Translations under genes and position numbers: made by a program | In this document: one piece after another, positions 33,662 through 41,249 of the stretch | Position numbering within the stretch: position 1 is the stretch's first letter | Layout of the letters: every line of letters starts with the position of its first letter | Origin: Geobacteraceae bacterium | GTDB taxonomy: Bacteria; Desulfobacterota; Desulfuromonadia; Geobacterales; Geobacteraceae | DNA length: 55,776 nucleotides | Reading direction: 5' to 3' | Assembly: GCA_009773645.1 (NCBI GenBank) | Contig: WSYB01000022.1 | Span: forward strand, 1 to 55,776 | The notes under the pieces: model-generated | The model's input: the letters and a program-made list of their open reading frames with translations, nothing else | The model's database searches: none | Told to the model about the DNA's origin: nothing

Positions 33662-34018
33662 CTACTTGACCGACTCGACCGTCAGGAACTGACTGCCGCC
33701 GATGGCATAGACCTTGCCGGTGATGGCGGCCTGACGCCCGACCTTGTCGATGACGGCCTTCGGCAGCGGACTCTTGTCCTTGTTGGGGAGAAGGACGTAG
33801 AGCTTGTCAGTCCCTTTCTCCAGGAGCCCGGCCGGGATACCCTTCTCGATGCAGGTGATGCCGCACGACCGGTGGCTCTCCCCCTTGGCTCCCATCAGGG
33901 CGTAACAGTAGGTATCGACAACCTCCCCCGTGACCGTCACCGAATCTTCTGCATAGACCGTTCCGCCCGATGCCATCAACAAGCCGGCCGCCACTCCGAG
34001 AATCGCAATTTTTTTCAT
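33662..34018 (-). CDS. Small periplasmic cysteine-containing protein
   Basis: 118 residues with AAAGGAG site and a signal peptide (IAILGVAAGLLMASGGTVYA). The mature part starts with a beta strand (VTVTGEVVDTYCYALMG) and three Cys (TYC, SCGITC) and ends in strands (AAITGKVYAIGGSQFLTVE), resembling an OB-like fold. No CxxCH haem motif. Not recognised by name. First gene of the DUF2231/pcm group. Confidence 0.7.
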   Translation of the reverse strand: MKKIAILGVAAGLLMASGGTVYAEDSVTVTGEVVDTYCYALMGAKGESHRSCGITCIEKGIPAGLLEKGTDKLYVLLPNKDKSPLPKAVIDKVGRQAAITGKVYAIGGSQFLTVESVK

Positions 34019-34064
34019 TGTCCACTCCTTTCATTTTGTCATTTTGTTTTACACACGCCGTTAA

Positions 34065-34092
34065 AGCTTACAGATAAAAATGTCATAGTCAA
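34065..34092 (-). promoter_or_regulatory. Possible sigma-70 promoter
   Basis: On the minus strand TTGACT, 16-base spacer, TAAGCT, 47 bases before the periplasmic protein start at 34018. The -10 box is a poor match. Confidence 0.35.
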
Positions 34093-34169
34093 GCCGCACT
34101 GCCAGCTTTACATAGAGGGGAGGCCGGCCATTTGAATGAATGGCGAACGGCTTTGCTGAAAGCTTCCCG

Positions 34170-35147
34170 TCATACCTCCCGGAACGTAAAGCTCCTCTCC
34201 ATCTTGTCATACGGTTTTCCGTCCAGCTCAGCATAGGGGTAGATGAAGTAATTGAGCTTTTCTCCCTGCTGGGATGGTTTGAGCAGGATATCGCGCCCCA
34301 GGGTAAACTCAACCCGGTTTTCACAAAGATTGCCGAAGTAATACTCCTTCCTTGCCTTGTTCTTGCTTGCCTCCGAGGCATCCACCGGGATCCAGCCTTT
34401 CCCTTCGATGTAAAACTCGGCCCAGCAGTGGTATCCCCCGATACTCCCCTCTTTTTTCCCCTCCGGGATGGGGAAGCCGATAATGAACCGGGCCGGGATG
34501 CCGCTTGCCCGGCAAAGACCTATAAGCAGGGCATGAAAGTCGGTGCAGTTGCCGCGCTTCAAGTCACAGGCGTAGTTGATGTCACCTCTTCCCCAGCCGG
34601 TGCCGCTCTTGTCGTAGGAAAGGTTATCGACGGTATAGTCGTAGATGGCCCGGGCTTTTGCCAGGGGAGTGGCTTTCCCTGCAGTCACTTCTGCCGCAAG
34701 CTTCCTGATTCTGTCGTTCAATGGAACCAGGCGGTCCGGCGCCAGGAAACGGGCCAGCTCTTCTCTCGACGCTGGTGCTATGGTGCCGCTTCCTGTCAGG
34801 TTTCCCTTTTTCTCGATACGGGTCACTTCGTACTGCAGTTCGATTTCCAACTCTTTTGCAGGGGCCTTGACTCTGCCGAACAGCAGGGAATTGCCGTATT
34901 CGCCCTCCTTTTTCGGTTCCAACGGAACCGGCGCGGTCACCTTGGCAAGCTTCACCGTCTGTTCCCCGTTGCTTGGGGCGACAGGAATCCATAGCTTCAT
35001 CTCGCCACCGGGGATATCTTTCACCTTAACTTTGTAACTGAAGAGAAAATGCCTCTTTTTCGGCTCCGCTGTAACCGCCCCATGCGCCAGGGCGCTCAAG
35101 ACCGTCAGCGTAACAACCAGCAAAAAGAGGTACCGGTGCACGCGCAT
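34170..35147 (-). CDS. Exported transglutaminase-like cysteine protease/transferase
   Basis: 325 residues from ATG 35147 (AAAAGGAGTG site); the ORF extension upstream is not used. Signal peptide (FLLVVTLTVLSALAHGAVTA), N-terminal beta domain, then the transglutaminase core with the full triad: Cys in RGNCTDFHALLIGLC, His in GGYHCWAEFYIEGKG, Asp in WIPVDASEA. Such bacterial proteins act as peptidases or crosslinking enzymes in the envelope. This contrasts with the Cys-less domain in the RHS protein. Confidence 0.9.
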   Translation of the reverse strand: MRVHRYLFLLVVTLTVLSALAHGAVTAEPKKRHFLFSYKVKVKDIPGGEMKLWIPVAPSNGEQTVKLAKVTAPVPLEPKKEGEYGNSLLFGRVKAPAKELEIELQYEVTRIEKKGNLTGSGTIAPASREELARFLAPDRLVPLNDRIRKLAAEVTAGKATPLAKARAIYDYTVDNLSYDKSGTGWGRGDINYACDLKRGNCTDFHALLIGLCRASGIPARFIIGFPIPEGKKEGSIGGYHCWAEFYIEGKGWIPVDASEASKNKARKEYYFGNLCENRVEFTLGRDILLKPSQQGEKLNYFIYPYAELDGKPYDKMERSFTFREV

Positions 35148-35192
35148 AAACACTCCTTTTCGACGTTTTCTCATTACGAGAATGAAAGCTAT

Positions 35193-35219
35193 AAAAAAGC
35201 CCCCGGATAAGGGGGGCTT
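35193..35219 (-). terminator. Rho-independent terminator
   Basis: Minus-strand stem of AAGCCCCC/GGGGGCTT with a six-base loop, then TTTTTT. It ends the transcript of the gene at 35251-35757. Confidence 0.88.
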
Positions 35220-35250
35220 GCAAGCCGGAAATCTGACGGTGCTCCGGGGA

Positions 35251-35757
35251 TTACTTGATTTTCTTGATTTCGGTCCCTTCGTAGGTGTAGCGGGGCTCAC
35301 CGTTTACCTTGTGAATCTTGGTGTCGATCACCTCCAGCTTGTCCCCTTTGGGAACCATCCAGAAGTCTATGTCGATGACATCCTTTCCTTCGGTGGACTT
35401 GAAATCACTGCAGGTGAAGTAAATCATTTTCCCATCCTTTTCAAACATGCGGACCGGATCGTGAATCTTGTCGAGCTTCAGCTTCCAGTCCTTGTCGAGC
35501 TTGTCGTCATGAATGACGAACACTCCGCCGGTGGCCTTGGACTGGGCCTTGACATGTTCTTTGATCGACTTCTTCACGAATTTCGCGGTGACAGGCTTGC
35601 CCGGATGCTCTGCCTTTGTCTTCTCGACCTCTTTTCCCGGATGCTCCGCTTTCGGCTTTTCGACCTCCGTCCCCGGCTGTTCGGCTGCCATGCAAACTCC
35701 TGCTGCCAGAACCGCTGATATTGATGCTGCCGCAACATACAACCGTAATTTATTCAT
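35251..35757 (-). CDS. Periplasmic protein with HPGK repeats
   Basis: 168 residues with GAGGAGGTTG site and a signal peptide (LYVAAASISAVLAAGVCMAA). Two direct repeats follow (EVEKPKAEHPGK and EVEKTKAEHPGK), then a lysine-rich helix and a beta-rich domain (GVFVIHDDKLDKDW...MIYFTCSDFKSTEGK...DIDFWMVPKGDK). Not recognised by name. A promoter upstream and a strong terminator downstream mark a single-gene unit. Confidence 0.75.
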   Translation of the reverse strand: MNKLRLYVAAASISAVLAAGVCMAAEQPGTEVEKPKAEHPGKEVEKTKAEHPGKPVTAKFVKKSIKEHVKAQSKATGGVFVIHDDKLDKDWKLKLDKIHDPVRMFEKDGKMIYFTCSDFKSTEGKDVIDIDFWMVPKGDKLEVIDTKIHKVNGEPRYTYEGTEIKKIK

Positions 35758-35796
35758 GGTGCAACCTCCTCAACTTAGAATGTCAATACCATTAAA

Positions 35797-35824
35797 ATCT
35801 TAAAGGGAAAAAGCCGACTGTCAA
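35797..35824 (-). promoter_or_regulatory. Sigma-70-type promoter
   Basis: Minus-strand TTGACA, 16-base spacer, TAAGAT, 40 bases before the start at 35757. Confidence 0.5.
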
Positions 35825-35946
35825 GAAAGCCCGCGCGGATTGTCAGAACAGCAGACGACATCGGAGTTTCCTCCCCGGTTTATCTTCGCTTTTCGCAAGC
35901 CGTTATAAGTAGCGGTGCAGAACAACATTTGTCTTGCCCGGTATTT

Positions 35947-36129
35947 TTATTGTTTCGATGGGCACCTTTGCGTGCCGTAGGAACAGAAAACGCAGCAATC
36001 TCCCGGCTTCGGCCTCAAGACGGATTTGCAGTTTCCACACTCGTAGAAGAACTGGCAGGCATCGGTCGGCATCGTCTCCTGTTTTTTAAATCCACAGATA
36101 GGGCAGGTGATGATAGATTCGAGTTCCAT
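35947..36129 (-). CDS. GDCCVxC-domain protein (Cys form of a (seleno)protein family)
   Basis: 60 residues from ATG 36129 with a GGAGG site. It has CPICG and ECGNCK pairs, then GDCCVFCSYG, the signature of a family in which one Cys is selenocysteine in some members; here all are Cys codons. Last gene of the merR-led operon. The family is linked by neighbourhood to mercury resistance, with a thiol-rich metal-handling role likely but unproven. Confidence 0.82.
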   Translation of the reverse strand: MELESIITCPICGFKKQETMPTDACQFFYECGNCKSVLRPKPGDCCVFCSYGTQRCPSKQ

Positions 36130-36373
36130 GGTTCCTCCATTTAATCTTTTCACTTGGGGAAAGATAGGGATTGTAGTTGACGAAGCCCAAGCCCAGGGAG
36201 CTGAAAACCCCCGCATAGGCCGGCCAGCAAGCGGGGCAGGCCAGCTTCGGAAGGAAAGCCAGGCCTATCCCCGGGAGCATGGCCGCCATCCCGCGCCAGC
36301 CTATTTTGCCGCCACCCGCCGTTTCCGAACACGGCTTCGCTTCCTTCTCCTGCAAATGTTCAACCTTCTGCAT
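36086..36373 (-). pseudogene. Truncated mercury-transporter-like (MerC/MerT type) gene
   Basis: The start ATG 36373 has GAGGAGG six bases away and overlaps the merR end. The product keeps one hydrophobic segment with the metal-site Cys pair (LAFLPKLACPACWPAYAG, then SSLGLGFVNYNPYL). Relatives continue with two or more helices after this point; here the frame runs into the leader of the next gene and ends after a non-hydrophobic tail (SEKIKWRNHG). A deletion most likely removed the C-terminal half, so mercury transport should be lost. What relatives look like is from memory. Confidence 0.6.
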
Positions 36374-36782
36374 CGACATCCTCCTCGCTTTCCATCGCCT
36401 CCAGGATTGGACATTCGCTGACCGGACCGCGCCTTTCGCACTCGGCAGCCAATCCTGCAAGGACCTCCTTCATCCTCTCGAGGGTTTCCATCTTCTGCTC
36501 GATCTCCGCTATCTTCGCAACGGCCCTTTTCCTGACATCCGCGCAAACTGTATCTGGGCCGACCCGTAATGAAAGGAGCTCGGCGATCTCCTTGAGCGAG
36601 AACCCCAGCTCCTGCGCCCGCTTGCTGAATCGCACCCGGTTTACGGTCTCTTCCGGATATGCCCGATAGCCCGATTCCCGTCGCGGGGGAGGTGGTATCA
36701 GCCCTTGCCGCTCGTAGTAGCGGACCGTCTCGATATTCACCTCGCCTCTTTTGGCCACCTGGCCGATGGTCAGACCTTTCAT
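36360..36782 (-). CDS. merR: MerR family regulator, mercury-type
   Basis: 140 residues. The winged helix (LTIGQVAKRGEVNIETVRYY, then RESGYRAYPEETVNRVRF) and a long dimer helix are followed by three Cys in MerR positions: one in TVCADVRKRA, one in AAECERRG and one in VSECPIL. In mercuric MerR these three bind Hg(II). It is the first gene of its own operon, as in many Gram-positive mer operons. Metal preference other than Hg cannot be excluded. Confidence 0.88.
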   Translation of the reverse strand: MKGLTIGQVAKRGEVNIETVRYYERQGLIPPPPRRESGYRAYPEETVNRVRFSKRAQELGFSLKEIAELLSLRVGPDTVCADVRKRAVAKIAEIEQKMETLERMKEVLAGLAAECERRGPVSECPILEAMESEEDVDAEG

Positions 36783-36800
36783 CTATTCCTCCTGATCAAA

Positions 36801-36832
36801 AGGATAAACCCTGTACCATGATACAGGGTCAA
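36801..36832 (-). promoter_or_regulatory. mer-type promoter/operator with long spacer
   Basis: Minus-strand TTGACC, 19-base spacer, TTATCC. The spacer holds a perfect dyad, ACCCTGTA-6-TACAGGGT (36808-36829). MerR-family regulators act on such over-long spacers by twisting DNA. It sits 20 bases before merR and would control the whole operon. Confidence 0.8.
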
Positions 36833-36907
36833 GGAATTTTTGCAAAGGACCGGCGGAGTATCCCGGTCATCTTCCGACGGTGACGAAATAAAAAAGTGCG
36901 CCCTTCC

Positions 36908-36958
36908 TTGACAAATGAAGCGGGGCGGCTATATTAAAACAGACCGCATGGTCGGTTT
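36908..36958 (+). promoter_or_regulatory. Promoter and NemR-like operator for the TetR gene
   Basis: TTGACA (36908-36913), 16-base spacer, TATATT (36930-36935), followed by the dyad ACAGACC-GCAT-GGTCGGT (36939-36955), close to the AGACC-N4-GGTCT type bound by NemR-like TetR proteins. It overlaps the expected transcription start, so bound repressor would block it. Confidence 0.65.
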
Positions 36959-36970
36959 GGAGTAAATAAG

Positions 36971-37561
36971 ATGACAGGCAAGGGTGAGATCACCAGACGT
37001 AAAATCCTAGAAATTGCCACTGAGATCGTCAACCGGAAAGGGTTCGGCGCAACAACGATTCAGGACATCATATCGGCTACGGGAATGCAAAAGGGGGGGA
37101 TTTACTTTCATTTCCCGGACAAAGATGCTTTGGGCCTCGCCATCCTGGAGAAGGCGCGCGAGGATTTCATGCTGTTTCTCGCGACCGCACTTTCCGGAGA
37201 TTCTCCGGGGGCTTGCCTGGAAAACTTCTTTCGTCAGGCTGTCGAGAAGCACCTGGCTGCCGGTTTCATCGGCGGCTGCATCTTCGGCAATACTGCAATC
37301 GAATTCAGCGACACGGACAGCCGTTTTGCTGCGGTCATTGAGCGGGTATTCGACGATTGGATCGAGATGATCCGGCGGACCGTATCCGCCGCACAGGATG
37401 CGGGAGAGGTAAGGACCGACATCCCCGCGAAGGAGCTGGCCTTGCACATTGTGGCAGCCATCGAAGGGGGGATCATGCTCTCGCGCCTCAAGAAGAGCGA
37501 AGAATCGATGAAGAAATGTCTCTACACCGTGCGCATGTTCCTGCAGATGCAAACTGTATGA
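36971..37561 (+). CDS. TetR family regulator (NemR-like)
   Basis: 196 residues. The N-terminal TetR helix-turn-helix (RRKILEIATEIVNRKGFGAT, then MQKGGIYFHFPDKDALGLAI) is followed by a ligand domain with GGCIFGNTAIEFSD, the Cys-containing segment also seen in NemR-type regulators that sense electrophiles. It starts the plus-strand arsenic cluster and is preceded by a matching operator, so it likely represses itself and the downstream genes. The inducer is unknown; arsenicals or reactive electrophiles are candidates. Confidence 0.88.
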   Translation: MTGKGEITRRKILEIATEIVNRKGFGATTIQDIISATGMQKGGIYFHFPDKDALGLAILEKAREDFMLFLATALSGDSPGACLENFFRQAVEKHLAAGFIGGCIFGNTAIEFSDTDSRFAAVIERVFDDWIEMIRRTVSAAQDAGEVRTDIPAKELALHIVAAIEGGIMLSRLKKSEESMKKCLYTVRMFLQMQTV

Positions 37562-37595
37562 CTTCGCCATCGCCGTACACGAAAGGAGAAATCGG

Positions 37596-38126
37596 ATGCC
37601 ACGAATAGGCGCAATGAAACTGGAAGAAGTGTCTGAAGATGTGCAAGCGATATTCAAGGAAATCGAGGGGGCCTTTGGGATGGTGCCGAACCTCTTCAGA
37701 ACCTACTCCCACCACCCTCCCCTGCTCAAGGCCAACTGGACCAAGGTCAAGGCGGTGATGATGGAAGGGACTCTGAGCCCCAAGGTGAAGCAGACCATTG
37801 CCGTGCTGGTATCCCGGGATAACGGCTGCGCGTACTGCGTGGCGGCCCATACCGGGGCGCTGAAGGCCATCGGGGTTTCCGACGACGAGATCGGCCTTAT
37901 TGAGCAGAACATCGAAAAGGCCGACTTCAGCGAAAAGGAAAAGGCACTCATCGGTTTCGCCAGAAGGGCGAATTCCTCGCCACTGCGGATTGCGGATGAC
38001 GAATTCAACGCCCTGCGCCGGGCTAGGGTAACAGATGCCGAGATAATCGAAGCGCTGGGGGTGATGGAGCTCTTTACCGCTTTCAACAAGTTTCTCGACT
38101 CCCTGCAAGTGGATATCGACTTCTGA
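37596..38126 (+). CDS. AhpD-like peroxidase-related protein of the arsenosugar cluster
   Basis: 176 residues with GAAAGGAG site. Carboxymuconolactone decarboxylase/AhpD fold: MVPNLFRTYSHHPPLLKANW and the redox motif NGCAYCVAAHTGAL (CxxC plus His). Such proteins reduce peroxides or act as disulfide carriers. A peroxidase-like protein of this kind is a recurring companion of the radical SAM protein ArsS, whose gene lies 9 kb on, so the association is meaningful. It is 34 bases downstream of the TetR gene. Confidence 0.85.
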   Translation: MPRIGAMKLEEVSEDVQAIFKEIEGAFGMVPNLFRTYSHHPPLLKANWTKVKAVMMEGTLSPKVKQTIAVLVSRDNGCAYCVAAHTGALKAIGVSDDEIGLIEQNIEKADFSEKEKALIGFARRANSSPLRIADDEFNALRRARVTDAEIIEALGVMELFTAFNKFLDSLQVDIDF

Positions 38127-38165
38127 TGGTATAATTGGATCGGGAAGAACGGGGTTTTGGAATAA

Positions 38166-39752
38166 ATGAGCTTTCCGGATACAGAGCGGGGGAGGAAAGA
38201 CCGTTTGAAACGCAGTCCGGTGCTCAAAATACTCATGCTGATGGCATTGGCTGTTCTCTTTCTGCTGATCGCCAGATACTCGGATATCGCCTGCACTTTA
38301 AGCCCGCAGGCCATCACGGCCCGGCTGGCGCGGGCTGGGGGATTCGCACCTCTTCTATTCATGGGGATCATGGCGGTTACGGTGGCGAGTCCGCTTCCGA
38401 GCCTTCCTCTCGACATAGCGGCCGGCGCGTTTTTCGGCCCGGCCCTGGGGACGTTATACTCCGCGACTGGAGCCCTGGCGGGAGCGATCATCAGCTTCTC
38501 CATCGCCCGGCTCCTGGGTCGGGATATGATCGAACGGTTCCTCAGGGGGCATATCAATTTCTGCACCGCCTGTTCCGACAGGCTTTTGACGGCGGTTATT
38601 TTCTTTACCCGGCTGCTGCCGGTAGTTTCGTTCGATCTGGTGAGTTACGGCGCCGGCCTGACGAAGATGTCGGTCAAGAGGTTCAGTCTGGCGACCTTTC
38701 TGGGGATGCTTCCCCTCACTTTCATCTACAACTATTTCGGCTCGGTACTGGTCATCGACAGGCATCTTGCGGTCGTCCTGGGACTGGTCATGGTGTTCCT
38801 CTTCTTCCTGGTCCCGTTCTGGATCGAGCGCTATGCCCCTGTGACGATACGCGGAATGTTCCGGCACCATGCGCCGGCCACCATCCCACAACGTGCTGAC
38901 AGCCCTGAGATCGAAAGGACCGGAAGCAGCGGGAAAAAACCCATGGGTGGAACCATTATCCTCAACAACGGCCCCATTCCCGAGACGAAACCCGACATCG
39001 AGATTGCCGCCCTCCTGCGTAGCGATATCAACCGGCTCAAAGGGGAATTCTACGACCTGGAGCGTGGTCGGGTCGACTACAAGGCCATGCGCGGCTCTGA
39101 CGCCTACCGACAGTATGTGGAATGCACCCGGCTTCTGCGCGAGTACGACCTTTCACGGCTCGGCACCAGGGAGGAGAGGCTCGCCTTCTGGGTCAACCTG
39201 TACAACACCCTGGTCATCCACGGGATAATCGAACTGGAGATACGGGAAACCGTCAAGGAGATACCGCGCTTTTTCCGCAGAATCGCCTACGAAATCGGAG
39301 GTATGGTCTTCACCCCCGACGACATCGAGCACGGCATCCTGAGAGGGAACCACCGCCCTTTCCATCGTCTGCTCCCTCCGTTTTCCCAAACGGACCCGCG
39401 ACGCTCCCTTATCATTTCTCCCCCCGATCCGCGGATTCACTTCACCCTGGTCTGCGGCAGTTCCTCCTGTCCCCCCATCAACTTCTACACTCCGGAACGG
39501 ATCGAGCAGCAATTGGATATCGCGGCGGCAGGCTTCATCAACGGCCCGGAAGTGGAGGTCATGCCGGAACTGAAACTGCTGCGGCTTTCTCCCATCTTCC
39601 GGTGGTACAGCCCCGACTTCGGAGGGCACAGTGGGATCGTTGAAACCCTGGTCCGCTACCTGGATCAAGGGGATGCCAGGGATTTTCTCACTGCCCATGG
39701 GACAACGGCAAAGATCGAGTGGAAATTTTACAACTGGCGGCTGAACAGATAG
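38166..39752 (+). CDS. TVP38/TMEM64-DUF547 fusion protein
   Basis: 528 residues. The N-terminal half (about 20-225) is a TVP38/DedA-type membrane domain (LPSLPLDIAAGAFFGPALGT, FTRLLPVVSFDLVSYGAGLT). After a linker, residues from about 275 form a DUF547 domain (EERLAFWVNLYNTLVIHGI, HFTLVCGSSSCPPI, FRWYSPDFGG). The same two modules occur again as separate genes in this cluster (44032, 46546). DUF547 role is unknown; TVP38 proteins are inner-membrane proteins. The ribosome site before ATG 38166 is weak. Confidence 0.88.
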   Translation: MSFPDTERGRKDRLKRSPVLKILMLMALAVLFLLIARYSDIACTLSPQAITARLARAGGFAPLLFMGIMAVTVASPLPSLPLDIAAGAFFGPALGTLYSATGALAGAIISFSIARLLGRDMIERFLRGHINFCTACSDRLLTAVIFFTRLLPVVSFDLVSYGAGLTKMSVKRFSLATFLGMLPLTFIYNYFGSVLVIDRHLAVVLGLVMVFLFFLVPFWIERYAPVTIRGMFRHHAPATIPQRADSPEIERTGSSGKKPMGGTIILNNGPIPETKPDIEIAALLRSDINRLKGEFYDLERGRVDYKAMRGSDAYRQYVECTRLLREYDLSRLGTREERLAFWVNLYNTLVIHGIIELEIRETVKEIPRFFRRIAYEIGGMVFTPDDIEHGILRGNHRPFHRLLPPFSQTDPRRSLIISPPDPRIHFTLVCGSSSCPPINFYTPERIEQQLDIAAAGFINGPEVEVMPELKLLRLSPIFRWYSPDFGGHSGIVETLVRYLDQGDARDFLTAHGTTAKIEWKFYNWRLNR

Positions 39753-39771
39753 GAAGAACAGGAGGTTTTCT

Positions 39772-40833
39772 TTGGAAACGAGCATCACCACGCTGGAAAA
39801 CGTAAAGGAGTACTACGGAAAGATCCTCACCGGGTCAAAGGACCTGAAAACGAGCGCCTGCTGCAGCATCGAAACGCTGCCGCCGCCCCACCGGGAGATC
39901 CTCTCCCTGATCGACGACGAGATCCTGGAGAAATTCTACGGCTGCGGCTCGCCGATCCCGCCCGCCATCGAAGGGTGCACGGTGCTCGACCTCGGCTGCG
40001 GCACCGGCCGCGACGTCTACCTCGCCTCGCGCCTGGTGGGACCGGACGGCTACGTCATCGGCGTCGACATGACCGAAGAGCAGCTGGCAGTGGCCCGCCG
40101 CCACCGGGAATCGCAGACGAGAAGGTTCGGATTCGCAAGGCCCAATGTGGATTTCCGGCAGGGGTACATCGAGGACCTTTCGTCCATGGACATCGAGGAC
40201 AATTCGGTCGATCTGGTGATCTCCAACTGCGTGATCAACCTCTCCCCGGACAAGGAACGGGTCTTTACCGAAATCTTCCGCGTCTTGAAGCCGGGAGGGG
40301 AGCTCTATTTCTCCGACGTCTTTTCGGGGAGGCGGGTTCCCGAAGAGTTGCGAAACGACCCTGTCCTCTACGGAGAGTGCCTGAGTGGAGCCCTTTACAT
40401 CGAAGACTTCCGCAGGCTCCTGGGGAGACTCAACTGCCCCGATTACCGGGTCGTCTCCAGGAGACCAATCACCATCGACAACCCGGAGGTCGAGGCAAAG
40501 GCGGGGATGATCGACTTCTACTCCATGACCGTGCGCGCCTTCAAGCTGGCGAGCCTGGAGGACATCTGCGAGGACTACGGCCAGACGGCGGTATACCTAG
40601 GCACAATTGACGGGATGCCGCACCGCTTCCCCCTCGACGACCACCACCTCTTCATCACCGGCAAACCGATGCTGGTCTGCGGCAACACCGCCGCCATGGT
40701 CAATGAGACCCGCTTCGCCCGGCACTTCCGGGTGAGTGGTGATCGCACGCATCACTTCGGCCCGTTCGCCTGCGCCCCTGCTGCGGCAAAGGGAGCGGAG
40801 GGAGATCCGTGCAGCGGCGGGGCCTGCTGCTGA
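39772..40833 (+). CDS. arsM: Arsenite S-adenosylmethionine methyltransferase ArsM
   Basis: 353 residues from TTG 39772 with an AGGAGG site. The SAM loop is VLDLGCGTGRDVYLAS; the arsenic-binding Cys are seen in TSACCS (about 32), SNCVINLS (about 156) and YGECLSGALY (about 206). ArsM converts As(III) to methylated arsenicals in the cytoplasm. The Cys-rich end (PCSGGACC) is common in this family. With ArsS encoded downstream it supplies dimethylarsenic for arsenosugar synthesis, by analogy with characterised cyanobacterial pairs. Confidence 0.93.
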   Translation: METSITTLENVKEYYGKILTGSKDLKTSACCSIETLPPPHREILSLIDDEILEKFYGCGSPIPPAIEGCTVLDLGCGTGRDVYLASRLVGPDGYVIGVDMTEEQLAVARRHRESQTRRFGFARPNVDFRQGYIEDLSSMDIEDNSVDLVISNCVINLSPDKERVFTEIFRVLKPGGELYFSDVFSGRRVPEELRNDPVLYGECLSGALYIEDFRRLLGRLNCPDYRVVSRRPITIDNPEVEAKAGMIDFYSMTVRAFKLASLEDICEDYGQTAVYLGTIDGMPHRFPLDDHHLFITGKPMLVCGNTAAMVNETRFARHFRVSGDRTHHFGPFACAPAAAKGAEGDPCSGGACC

Positions 40834-40848
40834 TCGGCAAACCCATCT

Positions 40849-40990
40849 GAGGCTCTTGCAAAACGTCGCGAGGGATGCAAGGCTGTGTAGGGGCGTCCCT
40901 CGCGGGCGCCCTTGGGCGGGCGCAAGACCCGCCCCTACGAGCGAGCGGCAACACCGCAGACCGGCCCCGCAGTAGTTTTGCAAGAGCCTC
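40849..40990. mobile_element. 142-bp MITE-like element with 16-bp terminal inverted repeats
   Basis: GAGGCTCTTGCAAAAC (40849-40864) is exactly mirrored by GTTTTGCAAGAGCCTC (40975-40990). Inside, GTAGGGGCG and CGCCCCTAC form a nested inverted repeat rich in GGGCG words. No coding capacity and no clear target duplication. It begins 16 bases after the arsM stop. Confidence 0.7.
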
Positions 40991-41066
40991 GTCGATATTG
41001 CCAAAAGTTCTATGAAAAGAGGGGGGGAAGAGTGAATGAGAACCCGACATGGCAAAGCTTTCCCGG

Positions 41067-41149
41067 CCTGTCCACAGAGTGGTAGCCGGGGTTCGTTTGC
41101 TGGTGGGGGAGCGACTCACCCCGGCAAGGCTCACCCCTCTGTGGACAGG
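41067..41149. repeat. 83-bp compound palindrome
   Basis: CCTGTCCACAGAG (41067-41079) pairs perfectly with CTCTGTGGACAGG (41137-41149); inside, GCCGGGGT pairs with ACCCCGGC. The structure lies between the MITE-like element and the transposase gene and may be an IS end or a separate repeat. Confidence 0.6.
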
Positions 41150-41249
41150 CGAGTGAAGGCGGTTGCTTAACCGTGAAATCGGGCGGCAGTAGATAAGAGA
41201 GAGCGAACTAAGCTCAAGACCAGTTCTTTGAAAAGAGAAGGAGCGTGGG

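Larger units (their letters stand above)
40834..41249. other. Intergenic region between arsM and the insertion sequence
   Basis: This 416-base gap has no supported gene. It is filled by the 142-bp MITE-like element (40849-40990) and a long imperfect palindrome (41067-41149). The part from 41150 on is presumably the end of the insertion sequence. Confidence 0.6.
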
